From assembly GCF_016424485.1 (NCBI RefSeq), contig NZ_JAELUP010000117.1, positions 186,001 through 250,000 on the forward strand: a DNA stretch of 64,000 nt. Direction: 5' to 3'. This DNA comes from Paenibacillus roseus. GTDB taxonomy: Bacteria; Bacillota; Bacilli; Paenibacillales; Paenibacillaceae. A model generated the notes under the pieces. It was not told the origin of the DNA. It saw only the letters and a list, made by a program, of their open reading frames with translations, and did no database searches. Shown piece after piece: positions 48,302 through 58,400 of the stretch (positions are counted from its first letter, which is position 1; each line of letters starts with the position of its first letter). A program made the position numbers and the translations under genes.

Positions 48302-50152
48302 ATGGCTGACAATATGAACAGTACCTCCAACCCGGAGATCCGTACGGCCCCCGGATCATCATTGCCCGTTTCGTCCGCCACAAAGCTGCACCCGCTTGTC
48401 GAGTTTCATTTTGACCGCTCCTGGCAGGATGAGCTACAGAGCCGCCTGTCCAAAAATGGCCCTTGGGATGACTGGACGCTCTACAAGCTCGCTGTTGAGG
48501 CGCATGAAGCCGAAGCGATCAGCAGCTTTGATGAGATGCAATGTCTGCGCAGCTTGCCTGAGTTGGAACCGATGCCCCATCAGCTGTCAACGGCTGGGAA
48601 GGTCGTCCATGAAATGGGCGGGCGGGCTATACTTGCAGATGAAGTCGGGCTCGGCAAAACCATTGAGGCTGGACTCATTTTGAAAGAATATATGGTGCGC
48701 GGACTTGTGCGTAAAGCTCTCATTCTCGTACCCGCCTCCCTCGTACTGCAATGGGTTCGCGAGCTGAACCAAAAATTCGGCATTGCTGCCGTCGCGCAAA
48801 AGAAGACGCATATGTGGCATTATGATGTCGTCGTAGCTTCAATCGATACCGCCAAGCGCGACCCGCATCGCGACCTTCTTCTTGGCTCCGATTTCGATAT
48901 GCTGATTATCGATGAGGCTCATAAGCTTAAGAATAAGAAGACAACCAATTATCAATTCGTCACAGAACTGCGCAAAAAATACTGTTTGCTGCTTACCGCT
49001 ACCCCTGTCCAAAACAATCTTGATGAGCTGTACAATCTCATTACATTGCTCAAGCCGGGACAACTAGGCGGCCAGAGCGACTTTGCTGCCAATTTTGTGG
49101 TCGATAAAAGAATGCCTAAAAATGAAGAGCAGCTTCACGAAGCGCTTTCTACGGTTATGATCCGCAACCGACGGGGCGATGGCGGCATTCATTTCACCAA
49201 ACGAATTGTTAAAAATATTCCGATCGAGCTGTCTCCTGAGGAAATGGCGCTATATAACGGGGTAACCGCCTTTGTAAAGGAACAGTATGACCGCAGCGGC
49301 GGCGACCTGACCAGCATGCTTTCGCTTGTGACCTTGCAGCGGGAAGTATGCAGCAGCCGCGATGCTGTATTTCTTACTTTGGTCAACCTGTTCAAAAAGA
49401 CAGGGGAGGACTCCCCGCTGCGTCCGAAAATATGGGAGCTTGTGGATACGATCAAGCAAATTACCTCAAACACCAAAGCGGAAAAGGCGCTGGAGCTGAT
49501 CCAGCAAATGAATGATAAGGTTATTCTGTTCACGGAGTATCGGGCCACCCAGGAATATTTGCTGCAATTTTTCCGCAGTCATAACCTGGTAGCCGTCCCT
49601 TATCGGGGTGGAATGAACCGCGGCAAAAAGGATTGGATGATGGATCTGTTCCGCGGGCGAGCCCAGGTGCTGATTGCTACTGAGGCAGGTGGCGAGGGAA
49701 TCAATCTGCAATTTTGCCACCATATGATCAACTTTGATCTGCCATGGAACCCGATGCGGGTCGAACAGCGAATCGGACGCGTACATCGGCTTGGGCAAAC
49801 GGAAGATGTAAAAATCTATAATTTATGCACGATGGGCACGATCGAGGAGTATATCGTCAATCTGCTTCATGAGAAAATCAATCTGTTCGAGCTGGTAATT
49901 GGCGAGCTGGACCATATTCTGGAGCGCTTCGAAAAGGAAGAGCAGCCGCTGGAGAAGCAGATCGCCAAAATGATGCTTGAATCATCAGGAAATTCGGAAC
50001 TGAAAAATCGGCTGGATGAATTGGGTAATACGATCGGCCATCTGCGCAACCCGGATACGGATACTGAAGTCCCTATGGCCAAACTTAAATCCAAAGCAGC
50101 GATCGGCGCTTTCCTGGATCGTGTCAGTCATGAAGTGGAGGTCAAGCCATGA
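48302..50152 (+). CDS. yqhH: SNF2-type helicase (YqhH-like)
   Basis: 616 residues. A short N-terminal unstructured tail precedes the SNF2 two-lobe motor: Q-motif region 'LPELEPMPHQLSTAGKVVHEM', Walker A 'ILADEVGLGKTIEAGLILKEY', DEAH box 'MLIIDEAHKLKN', motif III 'LLLTATPVQNNLDELYNLI', motif V 'VLIATEAGGEGINLQFC' and VI 'NPMRVEQRIGRVHRLGQ'. It resembles RapA/YqhH, DNA translocases associated with transcription. Its stop overlaps the following yqhG-type start by 4 nt, the same pair as B. subtilis yqhH-yqhG. Confidence 0.92.
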   Translation: MADNMNSTSNPEIRTAPGSSLPVSSATKLHPLVEFHFDRSWQDELQSRLSKNGPWDDWTLYKLAVEAHEAEAISSFDEMQCLRSLPELEPMPHQLSTAGKVVHEMGGRAILADEVGLGKTIEAGLILKEYMVRGLVRKALILVPASLVLQWVRELNQKFGIAAVAQKKTHMWHYDVVVASIDTAKRDPHRDLLLGSDFDMLIIDEAHKLKNKKTTNYQFVTELRKKYCLLLTATPVQNNLDELYNLITLLKPGQLGGQSDFAANFVVDKRMPKNEEQLHEALSTVMIRNRRGDGGIHFTKRIVKNIPIELSPEEMALYNGVTAFVKEQYDRSGGDLTSMLSLVTLQREVCSSRDAVFLTLVNLFKKTGEDSPLRPKIWELVDTIKQITSNTKAEKALELIQQMNDKVILFTEYRATQEYLLQFFRSHNLVAVPYRGGMNRGKKDWMMDLFRGRAQVLIATEAGGEGINLQFCHHMINFDLPWNPMRVEQRIGRVHRLGQTEDVKIYNLCTMGTIEEYIVNLLHEKINLFELVIGELDHILERFEKEEQPLEKQIAKMMLESSGNSELKNRLDELGNTIGHLRNPDTDTEVPMAKLKSKAAIGAFLDRVSHEVEVKP

Positions 50153-51132
50153 ACCAAAAGCAGATCCACCGTTTTCTGCAGCAGTATTTGGAGGCTACCA
50201 ACTGCCATATTATCGAGAAATCCCCTGCCCACTTTACCGTCAAGCTGTCTCCGGAGGCCGACCGCGTCCTGACGAACCGACCGTATTATTGGAGCTTCGT
50301 GGATCGTACAGGGGCAGAGCCGGAGACGATGTCCTTCTTATTGGTTACCGATAAAGCTAAATATGACAGTCTGGCTGAAGGAAACGATGAGAAGAGCGGC
50401 GCTGCCAGGCTGCAAGCATCTCCCCAGACTGCGGCCAGCCAGATTGCCGGACAGATGAACAATCAGGTGAATCAGGCTTTGGCCCGCTCCTACGGCATTG
50501 TGCCGACACAGGTACTGGCGATGAACCGGATTCCACGGGATGATGTCCACTTCGGCTCCAAGCGGCTCAAGCAACTGTTTGAGGCTGCTCGAGGGCAAGG
50601 AAGCTATGTATATTTATTTCAGGAGCCGGATACCCGCTCTCGCAATCCGTTCGAATCGACGCCGTATACGCCCTGGCTTGGCATTAATATCAAAGTAGAA
50701 TTCCAATGCGACAGAAAGCGCGAGGAGTTGTACTCCTTCGGCATATCGATGGCCACCGGTCATTATGTGGAGTCGTTTCAGCAGCAGCTGAACGCTCTTA
50801 AAATGACCCCTCGCCTTCCAGCTAATGTTCACATTGCTCCAGCGGGAATCAGCTTGAAAAAAGCGGTGCAGACCATAGAGAGCGCGCTGGAACGCAAGCT
50901 GAGGGCGCAGAATTACCAATGGGCCGAGGAAGCAGGCAAGCGGCTTGAGGAGGAGCAGGAAATTGTCCGGCATTACTACGACAAGCTGCTCTCGTATGTG
51001 GAAGAGGACAAGCGGGAAACGATTCAAGCACAATATGATAGCCGCAAGGCGGAGATCGACTGGCAGTTTAGACCTCGCGTGACGGCATCCGTCATAAATT
51101 GCGGAATCTTTCATTTGGCTGGCATCGGATAA
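50149..51132 (+). CDS. yqhG: YqhG family protein
   Basis: 327 residues. The N-terminal 'NQKQIHRFLQQYLEATNCHIIEKSPAHFTVKLS' and 'DRVLTNRPYYWSFVDRTGAEPE' are YqhG-type; 'SKRLKQLFEAARGQGSYVYLFQEPD' lies in the middle; a C-terminal coiled coil follows (about residues 235-290). An Ala/Gln-rich insertion sits at about residues 84-110. Function unknown; coupling to the helicase by the ATGA overlap suggests they act together. Confidence 0.88.
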   Translation: MNQKQIHRFLQQYLEATNCHIIEKSPAHFTVKLSPEADRVLTNRPYYWSFVDRTGAEPETMSFLLVTDKAKYDSLAEGNDEKSGAARLQASPQTAASQIAGQMNNQVNQALARSYGIVPTQVLAMNRIPRDDVHFGSKRLKQLFEAARGQGSYVYLFQEPDTRSRNPFESTPYTPWLGINIKVEFQCDRKREELYSFGISMATGHYVESFQQQLNALKMTPRLPANVHIAPAGISLKKAVQTIESALERKLRAQNYQWAEEAGKRLEEEQEIVRHYYDKLLSYVEEDKRETIQAQYDSRKAEIDWQFRPRVTASVINCGIFHLAGIG

Positions 51133-51171
51133 CGGCAATCAGACGGAGTTCGCACCATAACGTCAAAAATA

Positions 51172-51205
51172 GAACATGCCGCGGTTGTCCGCCGCGACAT
51201 GTTCC
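51172..51205 (+). other. GC-rich hairpin after yqhG
   Basis: GAACATG and CATGTTC arms enclose CGCGG/CCGCG with a 7-nt loop. There is no T-run, so Rho-independent termination is uncertain. It begins 40 nt after the yqhG stop. Confidence 0.5.
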
Positions 51206-51284
51206 AACACCCTTCACAAGCCCCATTCGGTAAAATGATTATAGTCTTTGCATATGGCCGCAGAAATCCGGCTTCACAAGCGTA

Positions 51285-51338
51285 AACGGCTTTGCCGTCC
51301 TTTGACCGGCAGAAACTTCGTTTCGTGGTGAAATATAA
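51285..51338 (+). repeat. Dispersed repeat, copy 2 (between yqhG and the secreted protein gene)
   Basis: Complement of the sequence at 40688-40738, about 85 percent alike by eye. It ends in GGTGAAATATAA, 70 nt before the next gene. As in copy 1, the preceding gene reads into it in the same direction. Confidence 0.7.
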
Positions 51339-51407
51339 GCTCATTTACAAAGGAAACTTTATAAATGCTTATATTTTTAAAAAGCTTTGTTGAAGGAGAA
51401 TTAGAAC

Positions 51408-52337
51408 ATGAAAAAAAAATGGGTTTCTTATTTGACAGCTACTGTCTTGCTCTTTACCAGCATCACCGTTGTTCAGGGCAGCTATATGAAAGCAGCTTCC
51501 AGCTCTCCCCCTCCTGTTCCATCTGAATTGGAAGCACAAGCTACAATCTGGAAGCGAGAAATTGCCAGGCAGGAGCCATTTCAATCCTGGAAAACCGCTC
51601 AAACCGATATTTCCGCTCTTGGTCCCGGAACGCACAGCTGGCTTGTCAATCTGAATCTTGACGGCAAAATTGTCGGATACATGATCATTCATGCACGTCC
51701 TGAGGGCGGTTATCAACTAGGTGAGTATGGTCTTGGGGACGAGCCGTTGTATTCCTATCAATCGCTGTACCGGTCACTGGTGCAGCTTGCAATTATTCCT
51801 TCCGTGTCATCCCTTGAATCAGGACAAGCGGGCAAAGTTGCAGACCACGTCGCCGAGCAAATTTATGTTGACCCGCTTCATGCTGTATGGAAGGTTGAAC
51901 CAGAATCTCAGTCCGGGGACAGCAAGGTCATTTATGTAGACGCCAAGACAGCGGAGCAACTTCCTTATACAGATCAACTGCCGAAAGCCCGGGCAAAATC
52001 TGTACAAACACCACTCGACACAACTAAGACTGAAAACGTTATTGCCATTTCCCACGCAGCCTACTTGCCGGAATTCGACGCTTATGACAGCTTTCCATGG
52101 CTGACCAAGGCCCCGCTTGACGTCTTGCAAAAATCACTGGCAAAACAGCTTGATCAAAACAAACGTCTGATCTTTACTTCCGAGCCCTGGGACTCCGCCT
52201 TGCGTTACGTGTGGGCAGTCAACAGCTATCATTTGTGGAATGATAATCAGCTTTACGTCGGAGTTGACCAGAACGGCCTGCGTTATATCCCCTTTAACTC
52301 CCTTGTAAGTCACGGCAGTTTTTATGAGCTATCATAA
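51408..52337 (+). CDS. Secreted protein of unknown function
   Basis: 309 residues, SD GAAGGAG 8 nt upstream. The signal peptide covers about residues 1-30 ('VSYLTATVLLFTSITVVQG'), and no membrane anchor or lipobox follows. The mature protein has a 'GTHSWLVNLNLDGKIVGYMIIHARPEGGYQLGEYGLG' stretch that resembles a substrate-propeptide or PepSY-like sheet, and a C-terminal 'WDSALRYVWAVNSYHLWNDNQLYVGVDQNGLRYIP' half. I do not recognise the family. Probably exported to the cell wall or medium. The 3' end overlaps a 12-bp inverted repeat (52315-52342). Confidence 0.7.
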   Translation: MKKKWVSYLTATVLLFTSITVVQGSYMKAASSSPPPVPSELEAQATIWKREIARQEPFQSWKTAQTDISALGPGTHSWLVNLNLDGKIVGYMIIHARPEGGYQLGEYGLGDEPLYSYQSLYRSLVQLAIIPSVSSLESGQAGKVADHVAEQIYVDPLHAVWKVEPESQSGDSKVIYVDAKTAEQLPYTDQLPKARAKSVQTPLDTTKTENVIAISHAAYLPEFDAYDSFPWLTKAPLDVLQKSLAKQLDQNKRLIFTSEPWDSALRYVWAVNSYHLWNDNQLYVGVDQNGLRYIPFNSLVSHGSFYELS

Positions 52338-52350
52338 AAACTGTGGCAGA

Positions 52351-52388
52351 GCCTCCGTGTGAAAGGTTCTTCCGGTCGCTGTTGTTCC
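52351..52388. repeat. Dispersed repeat, partial copy
   Basis: 38 nt starting GCCTCCGTGTGAAAGG, three mismatches from 31065-31102. It lacks the right-hand arm of that copy. A second inverted repeat (AAGGAGCAGC / GCTGCTTCCTT, 52410-52443) follows and may serve as a terminator for the convergent genes. Confidence 0.7.
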
Positions 52389-52480
52389 CATGACCATATC
52401 AACAAAATAAGGAGCAGCCACGACTCGTCGAAGCTGCTTCCTTATATGTAGGTAACATTATTTAAATGAAAGCCTTGTCC

Positions 52481-53230
52481 CTAACCATTCCTGATATGTA
52501 TATTATGCAGCTGAAGTGTTTTATCCGCGAGCTCCTGATTATCACACTGTAAAATGACTTCGGTTTTATGCTCGGCGGATTTGATGAACCGGATCACTTG
52601 ACTCTGCAAGCGGACGGTCAGCTCATCCTCCTGCTCCTCGCAGTTGTCGAATAAAGCGCGAAGCAGCCGCTTATCATCATCTGTAAGCTCGCCATAAATG
52701 ATAACTTCCCGAATTCCGTTAATGGCATTGTCCCTGCTGTTCGGTACCATGTACTGATTCATAAAGGACCTGGATTTCTCGTCCTTCATTTGCTGCAAGA
52801 AAATTTGGAGAGGCACGCCCTGAAGCGCGGTCAAATAAGCGTTCCGCCACGGCATCGTCCGCTGAAGCAGATTAAAGAACCAGCGGAAGCGAAGCGGCTC
52901 GGGAGGCGTAATTGAAATTTCCTTACCGCTAATTTTGCGGTAGGATGCTTCGATATCCTCCACATCCAGCGCCAAACCGACAAGCCCTCGATGACCGTTA
53001 TTGTATCGCTCCGTCCAGTCCTTCACCCACCCGCCGCCATCCGGCTTCTTGATACGCACCAGCTCAAAATACTCGCTGCCGATCCAAATATTTGATACTT
53101 TAAATCCTTTTGTCCCCTTGCCCCATTTCGGCTGATAGGGAAGACCTGCTGCCTGAACACTGGAGATAAAAGCCCGATCTTCCTGGATGAACGGGTCCAC
53201 ATTGACGACTAAATGATCAATCTTCAGCAA
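52481..53230 (-). CDS. VOC/glyoxalase-like domain protein
   Basis: 249 residues from a probable TTG start. The first half is a glyoxalase-type beta-alpha-beta fold: 'LKIDHLVVNVDPFIQEDRAF', 'FKVSNIWIGSEYFELVRIKK' and 'GHRGLVGLALDVEDIEASYRKISG'. The second half ('EVIIYGELTDDDKRLLRALFDNCEEQ') resembles a repeated half. Glyoxalase_3-like proteins of this type have no assigned substrate. The metal ligands are not fully conserved (a His near residue 6 and Glu near 55 are seen). Confidence 0.75.
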   Translation of the reverse strand: MLKIDHLVVNVDPFIQEDRAFISSVQAAGLPYQPKWGKGTKGFKVSNIWIGSEYFELVRIKKPDGGGWVKDWTERYNNGHRGLVGLALDVEDIEASYRKISGKEISITPPEPLRFRWFFNLLQRTMPWRNAYLTALQGVPLQIFLQQMKDEKSRSFMNQYMVPNSRDNAINGIREVIIYGELTDDDKRLLRALFDNCEEQEDELTVRLQSQVIRFIKSAEHKTEVILQCDNQELADKTLQLHNIHIRNG

Positions 53231-53418
53231 TAATCACCGTCCTTCATGACAAAGATCTGCTTCTTAAAAAGTTTCATGCTCTGCCCGCTTTCGATTCTTT
53301 TTAAATATACTTTAATTTCTCTTTATTGTCACTTCATGGACAATATGCTCCCATGCTGATCATCATACCCTGTTCAACTTATACATCATAAAATGACAAC
53401 GGCTCGAAAATAATATAA

Positions 53419-53451
53419 TGGCGGTGTCAGGAAATCATCCTGCACCGCCAT
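53419..53451 (-). terminator. Terminator after yqzE
   Basis: ATGGCGGTG / CACCGCCAT stem with a TCAGGAAATCATCCTG loop (itself able to pair AGGA/TCCT). On the minus strand TATATTATTTTC follows. Nothing coding was found in 53231-53418. Confidence 0.7.
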
Positions 53452-53476
53452 TTATGTTCAGCTCTATTCATTCGTG

Positions 53477-53674
53477 CTATTTTAACCGTCTTTTTTTGTG
53501 CCCCTGCCACCATACCTTAAGGCCCAGCGGCGCCAGTCCAAACCATCTGGTAAGCCAAGGCTCTCTCATGCTTCTTGCTTCTAGCCGGCTCTGCTTTCTC
53601 TGCTCTCTCGGGGTTTCCATGTAATTCACGACCCGTTCGGTCATAAACTTGACCCAATCCGTACCATTTGCCAT
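53477..53674 (-). CDS. yqzE: YqzE family protein
   Basis: 65 residues from the ATG with GGAGG 9 nt upstream; the longer frame has no SD. 'DWVKFMTERVVNYMETPREQRKQ' and 'REPWLTRWFGLAPLGLKVWW' match YqzE of Bacillus, a small basic protein of unknown role encoded after the comG operon there. Here it stands alone. Confidence 0.87.
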   Translation of the reverse strand: MANGTDWVKFMTERVVNYMETPREQRKQSRLEARSMREPWLTRWFGLAPLGLKVWWQGHKKRRLK

Positions 53675-53877
53675 TTTCGGCGCCCTCCTAACATACCATT
53701 GATGCCGCTCAATAGCCCCATTCCTTGCTTCTAGTATGACCAAAATTTTAACTGTCCATGCAAATTAGAAGCTGGCAGTAAAAAGCATATCAGGCAGCAT
53801 TCTTGTTAGGTATGACTCCGGGAAGTTTGCGCACGATAAAGATAGAAAAATGCAAAATGCAGGGGAGAATAATCCGT

Positions 53878-54606
53878 ATGCGTAGGGAACATCTGAATTC
53901 AAAAACAGGGCGATATGTAATCGCGTTTTGGCTGGTTATTTGTTTGTTTGCGGTCGCAGGAGACAGCGTTGCCGCTTCCCGAATTGGTCATACTCCTCAT
54001 TTTGGTCAACAGCAGCTGCCAGAAGCGCAAGTGCTGATTGATGTCGGGCATGGCGGAATTGACGGGGGCACGAGCTATAAGGATATATTGGAAAAAGATA
54101 TCAACCTCGCCGTAGCAAAGCAGCTTTATTTGCAGTTGAATTCACAAGGGATTCTCACTGCAATGAACCGCACCGGCGATTACGCCTTGAGCGATGATAA
54201 CCGTTGGCATGGCGTTCGCTCCCGCCATCTTCGGGATTTGTCTCAGCGCCTCCAGCTTTCCAGAGAAATTCATCTGCAAGTGATGGTAAGTCTTCATGTG
54301 AACTGGGCGCGCGGCAGCAACAAACTCGGGCCGCTTGTGCTGCATCAGGAAGACGGCGGCAGCGCACTGCTGGCTTCCCTCATTCAGGAGGCACTGAATG
54401 ACCAGCAGCATACAAACAGACTTCCCCAATTAGGGAAGCCGTTTTATTTGCTGCGCCAGGTTAAAATTCCAGCCGTTATCATCGAGATGGGCTTTATCAG
54501 CAATTCGCATGACCGGGCGATGTTGACAAGCACGAAAGGACAAGCAGAAGTCGCCACTGCCATCGCAGCAGGCTTACGGAAATATCTGCTTCTCATAGGC
54601 GGATGA
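53878..54606 (+). CDS. cwlD: Germination-specific N-acetylmuramoyl-L-alanine amidase CwlD
   Basis: 242 residues from ATG with GGGGAG 10 nt upstream. A membrane anchor (about residues 13-30) precedes an amidase_3 domain with zinc ligands His58 ('LIDVGHGGIDGG'), Glu72 ('ILEKDINLAVA') and the His in 'MVSLHVNWARGSN', and the catalytic Glu in 'VIIEMGFISNSHDRA'. CwlD strips stem peptides from spore cortex muramic acid so that PdaA can form muramic lactam. The 3' end overlaps the convergent deacetylase gene by 33 nt. Confidence 0.9.
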   Translation: MRREHLNSKTGRYVIAFWLVICLFAVAGDSVAASRIGHTPHFGQQQLPEAQVLIDVGHGGIDGGTSYKDILEKDINLAVAKQLYLQLNSQGILTAMNRTGDYALSDDNRWHGVRSRHLRDLSQRLQLSREIHLQVMVSLHVNWARGSNKLGPLVLHQEDGGSALLASLIQEALNDQQHTNRLPQLGKPFYLLRQVKIPAVIIEMGFISNSHDRAMLTSTKGQAEVATAIAAGLRKYLLLIGG

Positions 54607-55356
54607 TGGAAGCAGTTCGCTAACCCGCACAAATTGTGCCTGCTTGGAAATTTCCCCGATTGAATTCCGAATTGCAGCGGATGTTTTCAGACCCGGCGGG
54701 CCGACATGACCGATTGCAACAACGGCGGCATGATCGGCCAGCTTTTTTTTCAGCCTTGCCACCTGCCCCACGATGTGGCTAGTCGTATACACATCATCCA
54801 AAAAGATATGATTGGACACAAGCGGAACATCCAGTTCGGCGGCTACGTCGGGAATTACGGATTTCGATGTCGTACGGCTGTCCAAGAAAAAAAGCCCCCG
54901 TTCCTTGCAAACTGTCAGCACAATCCGCATCACCCGCTCGTCTGCCGTTACTTTCGAACCCATATGATTATTCATACCGGAAGCATGAGGAACGTCATCT
55001 ATTGCCGCTTCTGTGCGCTTGCGGATTTCTTCATCGCTCAGGTCCGTTGTAATGGCTCCCGGTCCCAGCCATTCTTTTTTTCCGCGATTAGGCTCCATGG
55101 GCATATGCACGATTACATCCAGCCCCCGCTTGAAGGCAGCTTCGGCATCCTGTTTAGTTGTGGGCATAAAGGGCATCACTGCCGCTGTAAAAGGGATGGA
55201 CAGCTTCATCATTTCTTCCGTGCCCTTCATCCCATTGCCGAAATCATCGATGACAATAGCTACTTTCTTGTCTGGCTTGTCCGCCGCTGTACCGGCCAGC
55301 AGCGCCGCAATCAGCAGTACGATAGCTGGAATCCACATTCCCTTCGTTTTGTTCAT
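54574..55356 (-). CDS. Divergent polysaccharide deacetylase family protein
   Basis: 260 residues. A signal-anchor (about residues 7-24) is followed by the YibQ-type (DUF610) fold: 'KVAIVIDDFGNGMKGTEEMM', 'VIVHMPMEPN', 'HASGMNNHMGSKVTADERVM', 'FFLDSRTTSKSVIPD' and 'AAVVAIGHVGPPGLKT'. Related to NodB-type deacetylases, though catalysis has not been shown for the family. Convergent with cwlD with overlapping 3' ends, so a cell-wall or cortex role is possible. Confidence 0.88.
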   Translation of the reverse strand: MNKTKGMWIPAIVLLIAALLAGTAADKPDKKVAIVIDDFGNGMKGTEEMMKLSIPFTAAVMPFMPTTKQDAEAAFKRGLDVIVHMPMEPNRGKKEWLGPGAITTDLSDEEIRKRTEAAIDDVPHASGMNNHMGSKVTADERVMRIVLTVCKERGLFFLDSRTTSKSVIPDVAAELDVPLVSNHIFLDDVYTTSHIVGQVARLKKKLADHAAVVAIGHVGPPGLKTSAAIRNSIGEISKQAQFVRVSELLPSSAYEKQIFP

Positions 55357-55444
55357 TGCACATATCCCCTTCCATTACAATCATTTTCAGCTTATTGTTT
55401 GTTGAAGGAAAGGGAATTATGTGAAAATAAGGATAAATACGATT

Positions 55445-55485
55445 AAAAAGCCGTGAATCCCTTCGTAACGGGAATTCACGGCTTT
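55445..55485 (-). terminator. Terminator of the GH38 gene
   Basis: On the minus strand AAAGCCGTGAATTCCCG, loop TTACG, AAGGGATTCACGGCTTTTTAATC: long stem with a T-run just after the GH38 stop; it also works for the plus strand. Confidence 0.9.
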
Positions 55486-55492
55486 CACTTTT

Positions 55493-58400
55493 TTAGTAGG
55501 TAACTTTGACGGTTTTGATCTCGAACGGACGGAATGTCAGTTCGGCTTCCTCTTTGCCGCCAAGCGCCTCTACAGGCTCTTCAAGCATATTGGTAATGTG
55601 ATCCGCACGCGTACCGGCGGCAAGCTTGAGCTTGGTGCGGGTGTATGTTCCTTCTGCTTCATACAGACGGAGAATAAATGCACGCTCCGCATCCTCGCAA
55701 GGCTTCACAGTCTCAATAATAATATTGTCCGCTTCCACCAGCGCTAGCGAATGCGTCTCGGATTGTCCCTGCACAATGACCGGCGGGCTGTTCAACTCGT
55801 ACGCAGGATGGATGACGGAAGAGGCGCCAAAGCCTTCATCATGCGGGTAGAAGGAATACGTACATTCATGCAATCCTTTGTCCCCACGGTAATCCGGCCG
55901 TACCCCGCCCTTATGCAATGTCAGACGCATCTCTCCACCTTCAACAGAAATGCCGTATTTGCAATCATTAAGCAGCGCTACCCCATAACGGTTCTCGGAC
56001 AGATCGCTGTACTTATGATTCAGCACCTCGAACATCGCCTTTTCCTCGCTTGTATTTCGTGTGGTCGGACGGCACAAGTACCCGAACTGCACCTCCTGGC
56101 GAACAAATCCGGTATGAATGGACGTGCTGAAAGCAGTTTTGAGCAGCCTGTGGTCATCCTGCCAATCCATCAATGTCTCGAATCGCACTTCGGGACTGTC
56201 CGCAAAGAAGATCATGTCCTGTTTCACCGTTGATTTTGGAGATACGCGATACTCGCTGCGCAGCCGGAATTCTGCCGGTCCGTCAGCAACAATCTGCCGA
56301 CTGAGCAATTCTCCCGCAGGCGCCAGCTTCAGCTCAATATCAGCATCGATATCCCAGCTGTCCCATGCATTTGGAACATCTTCCGCCATCAGGAAGGTAT
56401 TCAGGGACAAGCCAGAGCCTTTCAGCTCGCGGCCATTCCGCTTGTCGATGAAGGAGGATAGATAGCCCTGTGAATCAAACTGGATCGAAGCAAAAGGCGT
56501 CTCCAGCGAACCTTCGGTATAAACAAACGGGGATTCTCCTTCCGGCTTGCCGTCTGTTAATTTCAAGGATACGGATGAGAAAGCCGGAATTTCCAGCCCG
56601 GACAGCGCCAGCTTCCGGTTCCCTTGCAGATCCTCAAATACCTGCTGCGCATACGCGCCCTCGACCTTCTGATCGCCTTCAATGTCCAAATAGACGGTAT
56701 CGCGGCGTGTAAAGGACAGCGTATTGATGACCGAAACGGTCTTCTCAGTCTGCTGAACGGATACCCGTTCGAGAAGTAGTTGACCACCCTTGTCAAACAG
56801 CTCGGCCATCTCCTCATGCGTCTGATCATGGGCTCTTGGTATGCTCGTACCCGGCAGCGTATCATGGAACTGGTTCACCAGCAAAATTTCCATAAGCGGA
56901 CGAATACCTTCATCCGAGGCAACCTGTCCGGCTCTCACCGCTTCCTGAACCGTCACATATTCCAGATCCCGCAGGAGGAACTCGGCTTTACGGTTATTTC
57001 GCTTAATGTTATGCTGGTTGGTCAGCGTTCCCCGGTGAAGCTGCAAGTAAAGCTCTCCGGTATGCGTGGACGGATTCACAATTGTGCGTTCCAGCTCCTT
57101 CATGAATTCCCCGGCAGTGACATGGGCTGAACGCGGTACGCCTTCCAGATCCTGGACCCGGCGCGCCATCTCGATCATTTCAAATTGCGGCCCTCCGCCG
57201 CCGTCGCCGAAGCCATAGGAGATCAAACGCATATTGTTAACGGTCTTTTCTCGTATGGGGTCATTGTGCTTTTTCCCGTCGACGACAAAATCAATCAGAC
57301 TCTCGGCATCCGGCCATATATGCGTCCGGTTGAAGTGTGTCAATACTTCTGTTCCGTCAATACCCTTCCAATAGAAAGTCTCATACGGAAAAGGAGTCGT
57401 GTCGTTCCAGCTAAGTTTGGTCGTCAGGAAATAATCGACGCCGAAACCTTTCATAATTTGCGGAATGGCTGCACTGTAGCCGAACGTATCCGGAAGCCAG
57501 AACGCGTTGGAGGTGTAGTTAAAATGCTCCCGGGTATAGCGCTGTCCCCATAAAAATTGCCGGATAAGCGATTCACCGCCCGTCAAATTGCAATCGCATT
57601 CTACCCATACCGCTCCGTTCGGCTCATACCGCCCTTCCTCAACCTTCTGGCGAATGTCCTCGAACAGATCCGGGTAATGCTTGCGGATCATCTCCGTATG
57701 GTAGGAAGAACTCTGAATGAATTTATATTCGGGATAACGCTCCATCAGGCTGATCTGATTGGAATAGGTCCGCGCGCATTTTTTGATCGTCTCGTCGCGG
57801 TGCCAAAGCCAGACCGTATCCATATGGGAATGGCCGATCAAGCCGGCAAAAGGCGCTGATGCAGAGTTTGTCGCCTTCAGCACTTCCTTCAGTATCGGAG
57901 CGGCCTGTCTCAATGCCTCATAGAACACTTCATTGTCTACGTTCTCGAAGGAGTAATATAAAACTTTGTGGACTTCTGCGAGCGCATTCACAACATTGGC
58001 GCGGCGGAAACTGTTCTCGTCCAATGACGACGCAAGCTGATTCAGCGTTTTTAAATCAAACAGAAAATCAGATACTTCTTCGTTCATAAGACAAATATCT
58101 ACACCGTTGTATTCATAGTCATAGCTGCGATGGCCGATCTCTTCAAACGGCATACAGCCCTTGACATAATGTCCTGCATAATATTCCAGCGCAATCTCGA
58201 TCTGTTCATTTGCAGCTACATTCTGCTTGAGCAGGTCGCAATAATGGTTGCCGTGTCCCGTTACGACGATTTTGCTGCAAAAGGTGCCAAACGGCTTGCC
58301 ATTCACCCATAGCATCGCCTCATAGCCTTCGATATGCGGCCTGATATACAAGGATTTGCCTTCATACTGGGGCGGCACGGTGTAACTGCCTTTGAACCAG

